Positions 44,491 through 56,885 are shown, numbered from the stretch's first letter. The stretch is DNA of 64,000 nt from Agriotes lineatus (GCA_940337035.1 CALNHX010001915.1:62001-126000), one strand, 5' to 3'. Made by a program: numbers and translations. The notes: generated by a model not told the origin, from the sequence alone.

Positions 44491-46372
44491 GGGCCTATTA
44501 ACGTTTGAGGTAGGCAAGTATAAGCCAAGACGAAGCCTCGGCTTGTTGCTTGCCGAAAATGTTAATAGGCGGTAAGTACGTTCCCAGTTATCTTATTATA
44601 TTTTTCCCACCGCTTATCGAAATTTCTTTAGATTTAAAACAAAATCGTTTGGTTTATCACCTGTCATCAAGATAAATTTTCCTGAGTCGTGTTACCTGTG
44701 AGTGTCACATGTCACATAAACACTGGCAATTATAAACAAAACGTCTAAGTTTGCATCTTGCGTTGCTAATTTTATTATCCTAGGAATTTAATAATAATAT
44801 TAAGTTTCGTTGTGAAGAGAAAGTAGCAAACAAAAATATAATCACCGACTTACACTTTTTTTACTAAGGCATGATCAGCAGCCGGAAAAATATTTTAAAT
44901 ATGCTCACTTTAGATATTTTAACTTTACTAACATGTAAATAGCCAGTAAACGTTTTCAATTTTATAACAGATATTAACGATACAGGTTTGATTATGAGGG
45001 TCTTAACGAGTATCGGTGTGCCATAAGCAAACGTGTACAGTTCAATATTTTATCTTCATCAATAAATTCCGGTTTAATGTATTTTTTTATATAAAAAGAG
45101 TGCGAAGTGCTGTAATATCTATCGACTACCGCACTGAGTGCGGTAATATCCATTACTGTCAGTGCGGTAATGAAGCTCTTAACGAAACTAAAAATTTGGT
45201 TAATAGTCTATAACAACACGGATGAAGATCAAATTTTGAACAGGATCAAATTTTATTCCTACAGCTTGCAAATGCATCTTATAAATTTAATTTTGACAGT
45301 TTTCAGTGCGCCACCGGTGACTTAGTCGGCGACTCGTACAAGGCGACCGGTGGCGCAGCCCATGCACAACATTATATGTAACAACGTCCGATGAACGAAC
45401 ATCATACACAGCAACACAGCAGCAAACAATGTCTCAGCCAGGACTAGTAAATCGACAACCACAAATTAGTTTTTTCCAGACTCAGTTTCAACAACACCTA
45501 GATGCAAATTGCCCTTACAATCTCCTCGAACTGAAGCCACTTCAGTCACATCCAATGAAGATTCTGATAGTAAAATGAGTGAACCTTTGTTGTTCAATAT
45601 ATAGTATATATACATACAAAAACTCAGGATATATATGTGAAACAATTAATCATTTTTTATTACTTTTTGCGAATAAACAATGTTCTTATTAGATGGATCC
45701 TTTGAATAAATTTTTTTTGACATAATAGGATAATTTACTTATTAATTTACTAATGTACTTTGGGATAGTTTACTTACCTCAAAGTGACTATGAGTTTTTC
45801 TTCTGGTGTGATACACTTTCTCATTTTCGTATCTTTTTGGGTAATATCACCCTTTATCAACGACAATAATTCAAAAAAAGACGATCTAGACATTCTTAAG
45901 TAATTAAAAAACGTGTTGTCGTCTGCACACAGTTCATTAAAAAGTATAGTATAACCCTTCAGATTCTTTTAACGACAGAATAGGGTGTACTTCCATCTTT
46001 CTCTTCCTACGCCTTTTTTTTCATTAAAAGTACAAGGAGGAGCATATATTATGTATACTTGTTGTCCGAATGTTCTCTCATCTCTGGTGCACACTAGACT
46101 GACCACGTGGTGGCTATACCGAGTGGTGGTGGCCTGGCAGCTCAGTGTAATAGGCCCGATACGATACAATGCCCTGCCATGACTCTCCGCGACCCGTGGC
46201 TGCCGACGTGGTCGCGGGGCACGGCAGCCAGTCACCAGCCAGTTTGTGGCGACGCCACCGGCTGCGGTAATCTAATAGGCTTCTATACAATCAATGCCCA
46301 ATGACATGCGACGTCACCGGTGGCGCAGCTGGTTGCGCGGCCAGGCGGCCTAGTGTAATATAGGCCTTAGAT
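44491..46372. mobile_element. possible DNA transposon or GC-rich repeat block
   Basis: The outer edges are weakly inverted: TAAGGGCCTATTA at 44488 and, as complement, TAAGGCCTATATTA at the right. The left edge is itself a foldback (44493-44570). Inside, ACCGGTGGCGCAG occurs at about 45347 and 46317, a perfect 12-bp inverted repeat TGCGCCACCGGT/ACCGGTGGCGCA sits at about 45307-45355, and (C/G)TGTAATAGGCC-like phrases recur at about 46148, 46268 and 46354. No coding sequence. The boundaries and unity of the block are uncertain. Confidence 0.3.
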
Positions 46373-46389
46373 TATTTATTTCGAGAGAT

Positions 46390-48325
46390 TTCAAATGTCT
46401 GTTAATATTTTGCACATTGAGAAAACGTGTAAGTGTGATGTTTTTCACTGTTCTAACACAAGCGAATTGAGAGTGTCAAGCAACTATTTTTTATTCCGAT
46501 TCAATTAAGTTCTGAACAATTTATAATTTTAATCTCAACAGTTCTCAAATGTCTCAGATTTTTCCTTTGAAAAAAATTTTAACTAACTTATAATAAGCCC
46601 CTTGATGCAAAATTATTTATATAATTTAATTTACGATGGAATTACCTTCAATTAAGAATGTTTCAGTGTGAATAGAATGTTATTTGTTGTTTGTTTGTTA
46701 ATGGACAAGGTCTAAGCATGCAGAGTACCAGGTATCTTAGACACCGACTGCTTTGGTCATATGGTCAAAGTCCTACTTAGAATTTTGTTTTTAATTGAAT
46801 TAACACAAGCAAAGTTAGAATCTTAAATAACCGTTTAACTTGTTCCGATTCTATAATTTCTGAACATTTTATAAATTGAATCACTGCAGTTCTCAAAAAT
46901 ACTTTTTGTTAAAATTCAGTGCGAGTTAAGTTACATTTAGCGCTCTTGATACAAAACTATTTACATAATTTAAGTTACGATTGAATTACCTCCAATTTTA
47001 TTAAGTTTGGAACATTTTACAAATTTTATTTTCACAGAGTGCACACGCCTATTAATATTTTGCACAGCGAAAAAATGTTTCAGTGTGAACAAGAAGTTTT
47101 CAATTGAATTAACACAAGTAAATTTAGAATATTAAATAACCGTTTGATTTGTTCCGATGCTATTAAGTTCAGAACATTTTATAAATTGAATTCAACCGCT
47201 TTCAAAATTTTTTTGTTTTTAATTATTCAGTGTGAATTAAGTCACATTTAGCGCCCTTGATAAAAAACCATTTATATAATTTAATTTACGATTGAATTAC
47301 CTCCAATTTTATTAAGTCTTAAACATTTTGCAAATTTTATTTTCACAGAGTGCAAACGCCTATTAATATTTTGCACAGCGAAAAAATGTTTCAGTGTGAA
47401 CAAGAAGTTTTCAATTGAATTAACACAAGTAAATTTAGAATATTAAATAACCGTTTGATTTGTTCCGATGCTATTAAGTTCAGAACATTGCTTATATTAA
47501 GTTCTGAACATTTTATAAATTTAATCGCAACAGTTCTCAAAGATACAATTTTTCATTTGAAAAAAAAAATCAAGTGTAAAGTGATTCTAGAACATTTTGA
47601 GAATTGTCTACCAATATTTGAGTGTTAATAAGATGTTTTCAATTGAATCAACACAAGCATATTGGGAATCTTAAATAATCGTTTGACTTATTCGGTTTCT
47701 ATTAAGCTCTGAACATTTTATAAATTTAATCCCAATAGTTCTCAAACGTTTAATACTATTTTTTCATTTGAAAAAAGTTCAACTGTGGAGTAACTTATAT
47801 TTGGCGTCCTTGATTTAATATGATTTATATGTATGTATAATCTAATTAGATTGCATTACCTATAATTTTATTAATTCAGGAACATTTTACAAATTTTATT
47901 TGACAGACTACAAACGTGTCAATGATTTTCACATTGGAAAAATGTTGCGGCAAATTTCAAATTTATATAGCCCTGTGACTTCTTTCGATTTTATGAAGTT
48001 GTGAACATCCCACAGAATTAACTTTGATAGATTTCAAATGTGAAGCAGTACTTTTCACTTTCAAAAAATGTTGAAGTGTGATGTAAGTTTAACCCTACTG
48101 CCACAAAACGATTTACTAATTTAAACACATCTGGAACTACTTGCAATGACTAAGTCTTTAGAACATTTCACAAATTTAATTTCATCAATTTCAAATGTAT
48201 CTTAATATTTTGCACATTAAGAATATGTTTTAATGTGAAATAAGTGTTTATTTCATTCGCAACTCCAATATAAAATTTATGTAACCCTTTAACTAATTTT
48301 GATTTTATTAAGTTGTGAACATCTC
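46390..48325 (+). repeat. diverged satellite with about 310-bp dimeric period
   Basis: The phrase TTAAG(T/C)T(C/G)TGAACATTTTATAAATTTAAT and variants recur at about 46513, 46862, 47010, 47172, 47321, 47483, 47711, 47878, 48004, 48153 and 48310. In the best part the spacings alternate about 148 and 162 bp, and 47013-47320 matches 47323 onward closely at a 310-bp period, so two monomer types form a dimer. The edges are strongly diverged. No coding content. Confidence 0.8.
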
Positions 48326-48529
48326 ACTAAATTAGGAACTAATGTCGAAATTAAAAACTCTTACTCGCTTCCATGATATCACGTTAAGTAAGGGGTGCTA
48401 GCCAACTACGCACTAAATGGAGTTAGGGTTCAATTACCTTATTGTATTTTCTGGAGTGGTAGTCGAGGAAAAAGTTTGAGAACCCCTGCAGTAGAGCATT
48501 GGGCTATTAAAAAAAGCACTGCAGAACAG

Positions 48530-49340
48530 TAAAGTTGATTGCCGTTATACACAACTTACAGCAACAATTTACATAAACGCAACAAACTGTATACAGTTAC
48601 GATTACAAGAACTTTACTAACAAAAAGTAGTGTACGGGAAGGTGATAGTTTAAGTCCTGCAATATTTGTAACTTTACTAGAAGGTATTCTTAATGCCCAA
48701 GTTGGGAAAATAAAAGCATTAACATAATTGGAGACATACTTTGCAACTTAAGGTTTGCTGATGACGTATAGTTATAATAGCAAATATCAGTGAAGAATTA
48801 CAACACAAGTAAAGTTCGGATCAGCAAAAGAACGCTTAAAACTGAATTTAAGCAAATGTGAACTATGAATACAATACAGTAAAAAAAGAAAGCGAGTACA
48901 TATATCTTGGAAAAATATTGAAACAAGATAGGAAAATCAATCAGCCGAAATACTCAGGAGCACGAATGTGGATCCTTATCAGAAACAACGTAAAGGAAAG
49001 GCAAATGTTACACATCAAGGTTAGTGACAGAAACTATAACCAACGAATCCGCCAACAAACTGAAACAATAGATATAACCAAATATCCAACTTAAAATGGA
49101 AATGGGTAGGTCGCTGCGTAAGATTAACAGACGATCACTGGAATAACAAGATACAAAATTGGACATGGTGGACTGGCAGACAAAGCACAGATCACCCACC
49201 AGTAAGACTGGCAGATGCCATTCACCGGTTCACCAGGCTAATATGCAGAAACAAGGCGAAAAGGCAAACATGGTGAAAGAAAATGTGGGAAGTCTTTGTA
49301 CAATATTGGACAAATGAAAGCTGAAAACAAAAATAGAATC
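48530..49340 (+). pseudogene. decayed RTE-like RT and C-terminal fragment
   Basis: Reads TLLTKSSVREGDSLSPAIF (intact RTE GIRQGESLSPKLF), then a broken FADD region, LNLSKCEL, KKESEYIYLGKILKQDRKIN (the YLG thumb motif), VKERQMLHIKVSDRNYNQRI with RQQTETIDITKYPT, and beyond a stop WKWVGR-like sequence. The ERQML.I...DR.RN..IR..T...D order is the C-terminal domain of RTE-type elements whose usual wording is KWQWAGH. It is a different subfamily from the intact copy. Stops throughout. Confidence 0.7.
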
Positions 49341-49349
49341 GGAGAGTAT

Positions 49350-51513
49350 TTTTGTAGTAATGTGTGTTATTCAAGTTTTGAGTTTGTGGACACACCTCCA
49401 ATTCTCCTCTCCCTCAGCAAGGGCATCAAGTTTTGTCAGTAGACAGATTGTTTTGTGATCAGCTTAATAAGTGTAGTAAAATACTTTGCAACTGTGAAGT
49501 TCGTCATCTCGAGGTAATTTTTCCTCAAATAGTAATAAATTGAACAGCAAACAATGTCGGCTGCGGCTGGATATTTTTAGCGTATTCAATATAGGCTATT
49601 TTTGTACAGTGTGTTTCCCTGCACTCTATAGCACTGCATACAAGTGATTTCATGAGTCAGATAAATGTTAATAGGTTGTGGGTCAAGATAAGTTCGCAGC
49701 TTTGGAAATTTTAATGACCACTTTTTTTGCGGAGGTCGTTCTCTTTTGGATTGGAAAATGCCACTCACGTTTGGCGGTGAGGATCCATCCATTTAATAGA
49801 AATTACCTGCTTGCGACATATTTAAATGGAAACACCTTGGGTTCAGCGTAGCCCCGCGCCAGTGTATCTCTGTAGCTAGCTGGAGGCACTTTTGGTTTGA
49901 TTACAATCGTTAATCCATTTTAAATCGTCACAGCACACAACAGCTGGCAACAGTATTATACGTCAAGCCGTAGACTTCAAAGAAAGATAAGAAAAAAAAG
50001 AATTAAAAGAGGTATATTTCTCCACTGCCAAACTATTGGCATCATGCGCTTCAAAATCATTGCAGAATTGTGTTAGAACTCTGATTCAAGGTTATTTCAT
50101 TAGATTAATAGATGCGTGCATCAAACTGCAGTTCGAAAATACGTTGGGGCTATATTTATCCCAGTTAGCCGAGAAAGTAACTACTGTTTTACATTTAAAG
50201 ACATTTTAGTCTGAGAGATTCTAAAGGGAAAAGGTATTTAACACAACCTAGCAGTTAACTCCACGGCGCCGGGTTAAACATAGTTTTAGTTTGTCGGTGA
50301 AATTGAAAATACAACCCCTATCTATATTTAAGCGACATCATGCACCGTTGTTCATATTATAGATATGGACCTAGCTACGAGTACAATGCTGGACTGATTT
50401 CTTCTTTCGAACTATGTAACAAACCATTTAAGTACTAGGTGCAATACGTTTCGATTGTAGCTTCGCGGTAATAGCCACATAAAAATTATGAAAACAAGAG
50501 CAGCCGAGAAAATCAGCCTTGCATTAATTTTTTACAGAATCTACGAACTAGCGTAATGAAAACAGTCACGTGCGGCGTTTCACCTCGAAATCAGCTTTAA
50601 ATATGTATGACTTTCTTACACACGGCCCGTGCGCGGCTTGCTTAAAATTTTTTTACCCCGTCGATTTTCTGGGTCGATGGAGGCGTTGCCATTTCAATTT
50701 TTACAAGCATTGAAGGCGTAAGCTCCCGTTTTTAGTTCGATGGAAGCTGGGCCCAGCTATTTTTGCAATTTTTGGACCGAATGGAATGCAAAGCGCTGCT
50801 CAATGCCGGCTGCGAAGCAAAAAAGAGTCGCTGTTGCAGAAATTCGTTTGGGCCGAACCGGAGTTATTCAAAATACATTTTTATTCGAGTTTGTGGCATC
50901 GACAGCGAGCAGCTATTTTGGCTTAACCACAACCATTCTACGTATTTGCTATTAATGTTCGAATAGCTAGGCCCATTTGTAAATATTACAAGAGTTGGTT
51001 GTGAATAGTTTGCAAACTTAATTGTAGATATCCGAGTGCTTGAAACTGACTTATTAAAAATAAATTTTTATATCAGTTTGCAGTTAGAATTGCAGCTTCT
51101 AGCGTATTATCTGCATAAAGAATCAATCGCATGTGGCTCTACGAGGAAAGGTATTAATGAGCAACTCATCTTCATCCAATAGAGAGTAAACTATTGCTCT
51201 CAAACACTTCAACGATACACTTCAAATTATATCTATTAACATCAGGAATGACACAGAAATCAAAAATACTCACATCTACGTATCACTGCAAAAATATTAA
51301 CATCAAAAATTCAGCAATATCTTATATTGAAAGATACTTTCCTAAAACGTCCCGAAACAAAAGTAATGTTTGCCATACCGTTGTCTTACAAAGAATAAAA
51401 TGGATACTCAAAAATTTGTAGATGTTAGCTTTTTAAATCACTTCATATGCAGACCTACTAGGACTAAAATAATTTTTGCATTTTTACATTGCATTTTCGG
51501 TAAATCAGTAAGG
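49350..51513. other. unassigned sequence
   Basis: No gene recognised. Two overlapping plus-strand frames at 50740-50966 have no family resemblance. Confidence 0.4.
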
Positions 51514-51515
51514 TA

Positions 51516-51940
51516 CAGGGTGTCTCAGAGAGTTTTGCACTTTTTTATCCTATCTAGCTCAGCTATTATCAATTTTAATCAATAACTCTATTTGCAACTT
51601 GAAGCTGAATACCTTGGAAATTCATGTGTGAAATATAAAATTTTCTAGGTGTTGTCCCTGTCGGCGATAGTATTCTTGCAACAGCTGCCTTACATTTTCC
51701 AAACCGCGGGTACATAGGTCCGAAGTAAGGGCTTCAATTTGTTGTCGAGTGCGTTTCTTGAGTTGAATCAAATTCGCTGGGGCATTCTTATAGACACGAC
51801 TTTTGAGATAGTCCAAAAAATCGGTTGAAGTTAAGTTTGGGTTTCTAGGAGGCTAATTGATGTTGCCTAATCTTGATATCAATTTCCCAAGGAAAATTAT
51901 ATTACTGGTGCTGATACGGTATTTGATGTTAGCCTAGTGA
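51516..51940 (-). pseudogene. mariner-type transposase C-terminus and terminal repeat
   Basis: The minus strand reads FLGKLISRLGNIN, a TAG stop where the family has Trp, then PPRNPNLTSTDFLDYLKSRV, YKNAPANLIQLKKRTRQQIE and LENVRQLLQEYYRRQGQHLE with NFIFHT. The pattern WPPRSPDLTP.DFFLWGYLK with +..I...GRHL+..IF+ is the last catalytic block (D of SPDLT) and C-terminus of Tc1/mariner transposases; here that Asp is Asn (PRNPNLT). The frame ends about 100 bp before CAGGGTGTCTCAGAGAGTTT at 51516, a mariner-like terminal repeat preceded by TA. The N-terminal two thirds and the other end are missing. Confidence 0.8.
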
Positions 51941-51944
51941 CCCT

Positions 51945-52505
51945 ATCTTGTTTGAGGCATAATTTTTCATCAAAAGAATCAAATTCTAGCAGTCAAAAAT
52001 ATCACAAAACATTAAGGTGTACCTGTCATAGCTTACACAGCTTCTGATTTTCCAAAAGGTATTATGCCTTTCGTGAATATTGCTGTTCAAGCTATGTAAT
52101 GGACTTTGATGTTTCTATCGGTGATTCTTCTCACACCAACAATGATAATCGACGTCGACCTGCAATGTAAGAATCATATGTTATTGACAAAAACTGCGAA
52201 AACAAGACGCACGTTTTTCTACTGTGACATACTGCAAGCCTTATTTTACTAAATGCAGAAAAACAAGCAACTATATATCAACAGCTTCAAAAGTTTTTTC
52301 AAAGACCATTTCCCGCATCTCTTACTATCTAATCAAATACCATGATTTTCCAAAATTCAACCAATCACGTGTTTCTAGTGGCAAAAAATCCAAATTTTCT
52401 ATTGGGATTTTATCATTTCCTTTTGCCACTTGTATCCGCGGCAACCACCAAATATGTTGTTTTAATCAAGGTGGTATTACAAAAATGTCATTTAAACTGT
52501 AAATG
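51945..52505. other. unassigned sequence
   Basis: No recognisable coding or repeat content. Confidence 0.4.
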
Positions 52506-52509
52506 TGCA

Positions 52510-52765
52510 TCAGTGTAATTGTCAAAATGAACCGATACTTGGGAAATATTTCGGGCACATGATTTTACTTGGAAAATGTTATACTCAAGATTAGTTATTT
52601 TTGGCAATGCCCCTCCACAAACTAACTTTGAGAATTCCCTCGCCTTCGGATCGGGAATTTGATTAAATTAGTTTGTCTTGTGACATTGCCAAAACAAGAT
52701 AGTTTTCTAAAACATTTTTACCGGCAAAATCATTTTCCCTTAATACAATTTTACTGATAAAAGTT
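52510..52765. repeat. imperfect foldback, MITE-like
   Basis: The halves are imperfect inverted copies: ATCAGTGTAATTGT, ATGATTTTAC, GAAAATGTT, TTTTGGCAATG, CAAACTAA and AATTCCC appear at the left in that order and, complemented, in reverse order at the right. The centre is near 52650. No coding content. Confidence 0.6.
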
Positions 52766-53106
52766 CTAAACCTTCTGAGAAACTTTGTACAACAGAAACA
52801 AGGTAACAACTTTTATCAGATTGAGTGATGGTTGAATACAGTTCAAAATTATGTATAAATAAGGTAACAATATCTTAATGTATCTTAAAATACTGAAAAA
52901 TTAAAGGAAATAGCGAGCAACGTGAATTACATCAATTTGCAACGAAACAAAAATGGAGTCGGCAAAATTTTACTCTGACCCATAGTTACAAGCAATCTGA
53001 TTGCCTTTCAGATGCTTTACCCGCTCGGCTATAGAAAGCTGCCTCACATCCTTGTTTATTGCCTACTGAAGACGAACTGTGCTCGATCGGTGGCAACGAA
53101 TATGTG

Positions 53107-53128
53107 ACACACACACACACACACACAC
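53107..53128. repeat. (AC)11 microsatellite
   Basis: Eleven uninterrupted AC units. Confidence 0.95.
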
Positions 53129-53464
53129 CCAAGCACGTACAACACGCATTTAGCTGTAAGGATACTAACAAAAGCATGTTAAAAATAACAAAAACAGCGT
53201 CTTTAAAGTAGTTTTTTCTTTGCGTTCGGCCTGTTTTGTAGCTGTTATTTGAGATGTCTTTATTATGCCAGGTATACCTGAATTTTTGAGCCCGTGCGTG
53301 CACGTCATAACATACTGATGACATCATATCCTAGTATGTTTATATGATCCCTATACAGTCACTAAACGTACGTTGTTTGACACAGACTGATGCAAAATTA
53401 ATAACCTGCAAATTTCGAATTTCACATAGATTGGCAATGCTACCAACAATGTGAATATGTAATT

Positions 53465-53486
53465 TTTTATCGTCTAGACGATAAAA
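53465..53486. repeat. 22-bp perfect palindrome
   Basis: TTTTATCGTCTAGACGATAAAA is fully self-complementary with no loop. No nearby gene explains it as an operator. Confidence 0.85.
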
Positions 53487-53529
53487 TTGCATTTTAACGT
53501 GAAGTAAAAGGTAGATAAAATACAACTTT

Positions 53530-54400
53530 AACAGTTAGAATTTAATGAATATATTAAATTAATATTTTAAAGATGAAAGAAAAAACCACAACAGCAAAAC
53601 TAAAGACAACATCATATTAATTTACCAAACTCCCTCCAGAAAATCAGCACTTTGAAAACTTGAACGATGTAGCTTGTGTCAAATGAATTGGCGCACTTCA
53701 GCTATACGAATTAGGCCCATTTTCCTGTAACTGATACTTTGCTTGCTTGCTGTATATGTTATTTACCTGTTGAGGCTACTTACTTATAATAGGTACTCTG
53801 CAGGTATTTATGTAATTTTTCGGACCCAACTTAAAATCAATTAAAAAGACAATTTACATATTTTTACAAAGAATAATAATTGCAATTGCGCAGTATTTTA
53901 ACAACTAACTCAAATAAATCATTTCAGTATCATTTTAAAATAACTAAAACATTAAATTTTATAGACAACACAAATCCAATAAAGCAGATCATAAATGTAA
54001 CTTAATACAGACACAAGTTTAGAGAGTGGAAAACAATAAACGCAAGTAGTTAAGAAACACAATGACTTAAAAATACAACATTAGTATGGTATTAAACAAT
54101 AGGACAGCTATTTGCAACGTTTCATTCTTTAATATCTAGACACTTCTTCAGGCTAAACATGGATTTACATGTTATTAATGAATTTAATTTAAAAGAAGCT
54201 TTTAGATATTGAGAAGCAAAACATTGCTGTTTTTTTCATTTCTCCATTAATTATACAATCTGCCATAGATTTGGAAATAAGTATTTTATAGGATTTAGTG
54301 TAAGCAATGATGATTACAAGATAACATGTGGGGCAGAATTCCAGCGAAATCTCCCCTTACATTATTTTAATATGTAATGTATGGGTTATGAAAAGAATAT
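53530..54400. other. unassigned sequence with a possible retroelement 3' motif
   Basis: The minus strand at 54153-54118 reads CCTGAAGAAGTG...GAATGAAACG, a loose match to the CTGANGA...GAAAC arrangement of Penelope terminal repeats. Nothing else was recognised. Confidence 0.3.
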
Positions 54401-54403
54401 ACT

Positions 54404-55808
54404 ATTTGTCAAGAGTAATTTCCGATGCTAGTTTAGATTTGCTGCCGATGAGCCAGTATAACTTTTGGAGTTGAAGGCCGAGTTGCTTATGCTTGGTGAA
54501 TATGTGGGTTCTCCAGGTTAGTCTCATATCAATGTGTAGACCCAGATATTTGACTGCCTCTGAGTGTGGTAGTTGGTGTCCGTTGAGTGTTATTGGAGGG
54601 CAATTTTCTTTTTTAATAGTGAATGTTACGTGTTGGAACTTAGCTTCGTACACTCTGATTCGCCATTTGTTGGATCACCATTGGATTTTGTTGAGATGTG
54701 CTTGGAGATTCTTTGAGGCGGCTTGTGGATTGATGTGAGAGGCTAGAATGGCCATGCCGACTGCGTATATCGCTGATGTTGTTAGACGCGATGTGGGTAG
54801 GTCAGCAGTGTATATTAAATATAAGATGGAACCCAATGCGCTGCCCTACGGTACGCCAGAGGAAATAGGGTGTAATGTTGTATTTTCGTCGTTGTATTTT
54901 ATCAAAAAGTGCCTGTTTGTTATGTATGAGCTTAGAAGTTCAAACATCTGGTAGAGTAGGTATTGTTTGATCTTGTAGCATAAGCCTTGATGCCAAACTC
55001 GGTCGAAGGCTTGTTTGACATCCAAAAACACTGCAGATCAGTACCTTTTTCCTTCCAAGTCTCTGTATATCTTGTCCGTTATTCTGTGCAGCTGCTCCAC
55101 GGTACCATGTTGTTTACGGAAGCCAAATTGATGGTTAGGGATTAGTTCATGGTCGTCTAAAATTGGCATTAATCTATTCAGAATCAATTTTTCAAGGAGT
55201 TTGACAGAATGGGGAGTAGGCTTATGGGCCTGTATGATGCAATTTCCGTTGGTGGTTGACCAGGTTTCATAATCATGATTATTTGCGTTGTTTTCCATTG
55301 ACTTGAGAAGTGCCGGATTCTGAGAATAGAATTATACAGATGTGTAAGGGCTTGTACAGCTTTAGTTGGTAATTGTTTGATAATTGTCCCAGCGATCAGG
55401 TCATATCCTGGAGATTTCTTTGTGTTGATCTTTGGCATCTTCGTCCGGGAGTTGACAAGGGAAGGGTGTAAACACTTGGGTGCGATATTCAGCAAAGGCA
55501 TCGGCCTTTCCTTTGTTGCTGCGAGCCCAGCTACCGTCTTCCTGTTGGATAGAAGCTACGTGTGGGGTTGTTTTTTTTTTATTTTTGCGTTGCTTTCCAA
55601 AGCGAGTAGTCTGTTCGTTTGCGCTGAGATTTTCAAGGTAGTTCTGTATTCCTTGATTTTTATGTTGACTAAGGAGTTTTTTAGATGTTTGCTGGCGCTA
55701 TTATACTCTCGTTTGTGGAGGTCCGATCTGGTAAGTTGCCATCGTTGCCTAAAGCGGCGTTTTTCGGATATTTTGTCCTTTATGATAGGTGTATCATCTT
55801 ACTATTCT
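54404..55808 (-). pseudogene. Jockey-clade LINE RT, truncated at both ends
   Basis: The start (about 55805) reads IIKDKISEKRRFRQRWQLTR, the linker; then KINTKKSPGYDLIAGTIIKQ, ILRIRHFSSQWKTTQIIMIM, KPGQPPTEIASYRPISLLPI. From 55298 down one frame runs to 54402 with three stops: IPNHQFGFRKQHGTVEQLHR, a TGA, FLDVKQAFDRVWHQGL (box A), GVP then TAG where the family has Gln (GVPQGS), SALGSILYLIYTADLPT, YAVGMAILAS where Jockey has FADDTAILAS, a TGA, FQHVTFTIKKENCPPITLNG and EAVKYLGLHIDMRLTWRTHI. Loss of the DD pair alone would kill the enzyme. The endonuclease and the 3' end are missing. Confidence 0.9.
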
Positions 55809-56169
55809 GAACCATGGTGTATACAGCATTACGATTCGCAACCTGATCGAAATCGTCGACATCATTTACAGGTGTGTCTCGGTTTTTTGTTTTTTTAGGG
55901 CTACGCAGAAGTTTACTAGATTTGCAGGTCTGCGAAATAAAACAGACTGTTCGTATGCTTAAATTTAAAGCATTGGCAACTCTCTGTAACACCAAACCAT
56001 TAGAGAGTTGGTCATTATATTACGAATTATTATATTACAGGTGTAAATTACTTACTTCTCTCACAGCAGTTAGCGGTATAAGTGCACCACCGTTGTCTCT
56101 TTCTCGTTCAAAATAGCTTATCAAAGCGGCAACAAGCTCTTTTGACTTTCTGGGCAAAGCGGTCGACAT
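55806..56169 (-). pseudogene. two-exon transposase-like gene, N-terminal part
   Basis: Exon 1 (56169-56056) encodes MSTALPRKSKELVAALISYF then ERERDNGGALIPLTAVRE, 38 codons. A 72-bp intron (56055-55984) starts GTAAGT and ends TTACAG. Exon 2 (55983 to about 55806) encodes RVANALNLSIRTVCFISQTC, KSSKLLRSPKKTKNRDTPVN and DVDDFDQVANRNAVYTMV. Joined in phase 0, the protein reads through without a break. It resembles the N-terminal helix-turn-helix part of insect transposase-like proteins of broad IS630/Tc1 type (pattern ERERDNGG.L.PL.AV.ERV..AL...RT+..I, then PKK...R.....D+DDF....IR). It ends at the Jockey fragment, so the catalytic domain is missing. Recognition is from memory of the family pattern. 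Confidence 0.6.
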
Positions 56170-56176
56170 TTTAGCT

Positions 56177-56880
56177 TAGAGTTCCCCATACGTTTCCAGC
56201 AACTAAACTCTTCCGCAAAGTAATTTGTAGCAGAGAAAAAACGACAGTATAACTTGTTCGCAATGTTCGTTATGAAAACAGCGGATTTTTACAATGCAAA
56301 ACTAAACTATATGTCACTGTCAAAACCACTATAAAAAATAAGTCGTTTTAAAAAGCGACATGCGTACGTGTTAATTCCCTGAGCAGAACTTGAAAACACA
56401 AAGTACCCCGACGTATTATAGTTTTTGCTATTGTTCATGGAAATTATGAAATATTAAAACAAAAAATTTACGGCTATAGCAATATATGAAGCTATATTAT
56501 TAGCAAAATCAATTTTAATCATTATTTTATTGAAAAAAAGAGTAGTTTTATATTTTTTAAATGTTGGTACCAAAAACCTTACTAAAAGGCGGATTGATGA
56601 CGTACACGCACGGGCTCAAAAATTCAAGTATACTATGTCTACATTGCAATCATCTAGAGTGTCTTTTTAATTGGTCGATGCAATATAATTTAGAAGTTTT
56701 TTCTGTTATTCAGTAGTTTTATTTTCTGCTATTCCGGGTTAATTTAATGGGATCATTTGTTGCTTGGTTTCTTTGTCCTTGTACTATGTTCATATACTTC
56801 GTTGCCCGTACCAATTTATGATCGCTACCTAGATTTGTTGTATTAGTTACACTTGTGTCCATACACATAGTTTTGTTACT
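56177..56880. other. unassigned sequence
   Basis: No recognisable coding or repeat content. The stretch GTACACGCACGGGCTCAAAA then ATTCAAGTATAC at about 56601 resembles 53270-53305 in inverted orientation, so a short repeat is shared. Confidence 0.4.
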
Positions 56881-56885
56881 TTATA

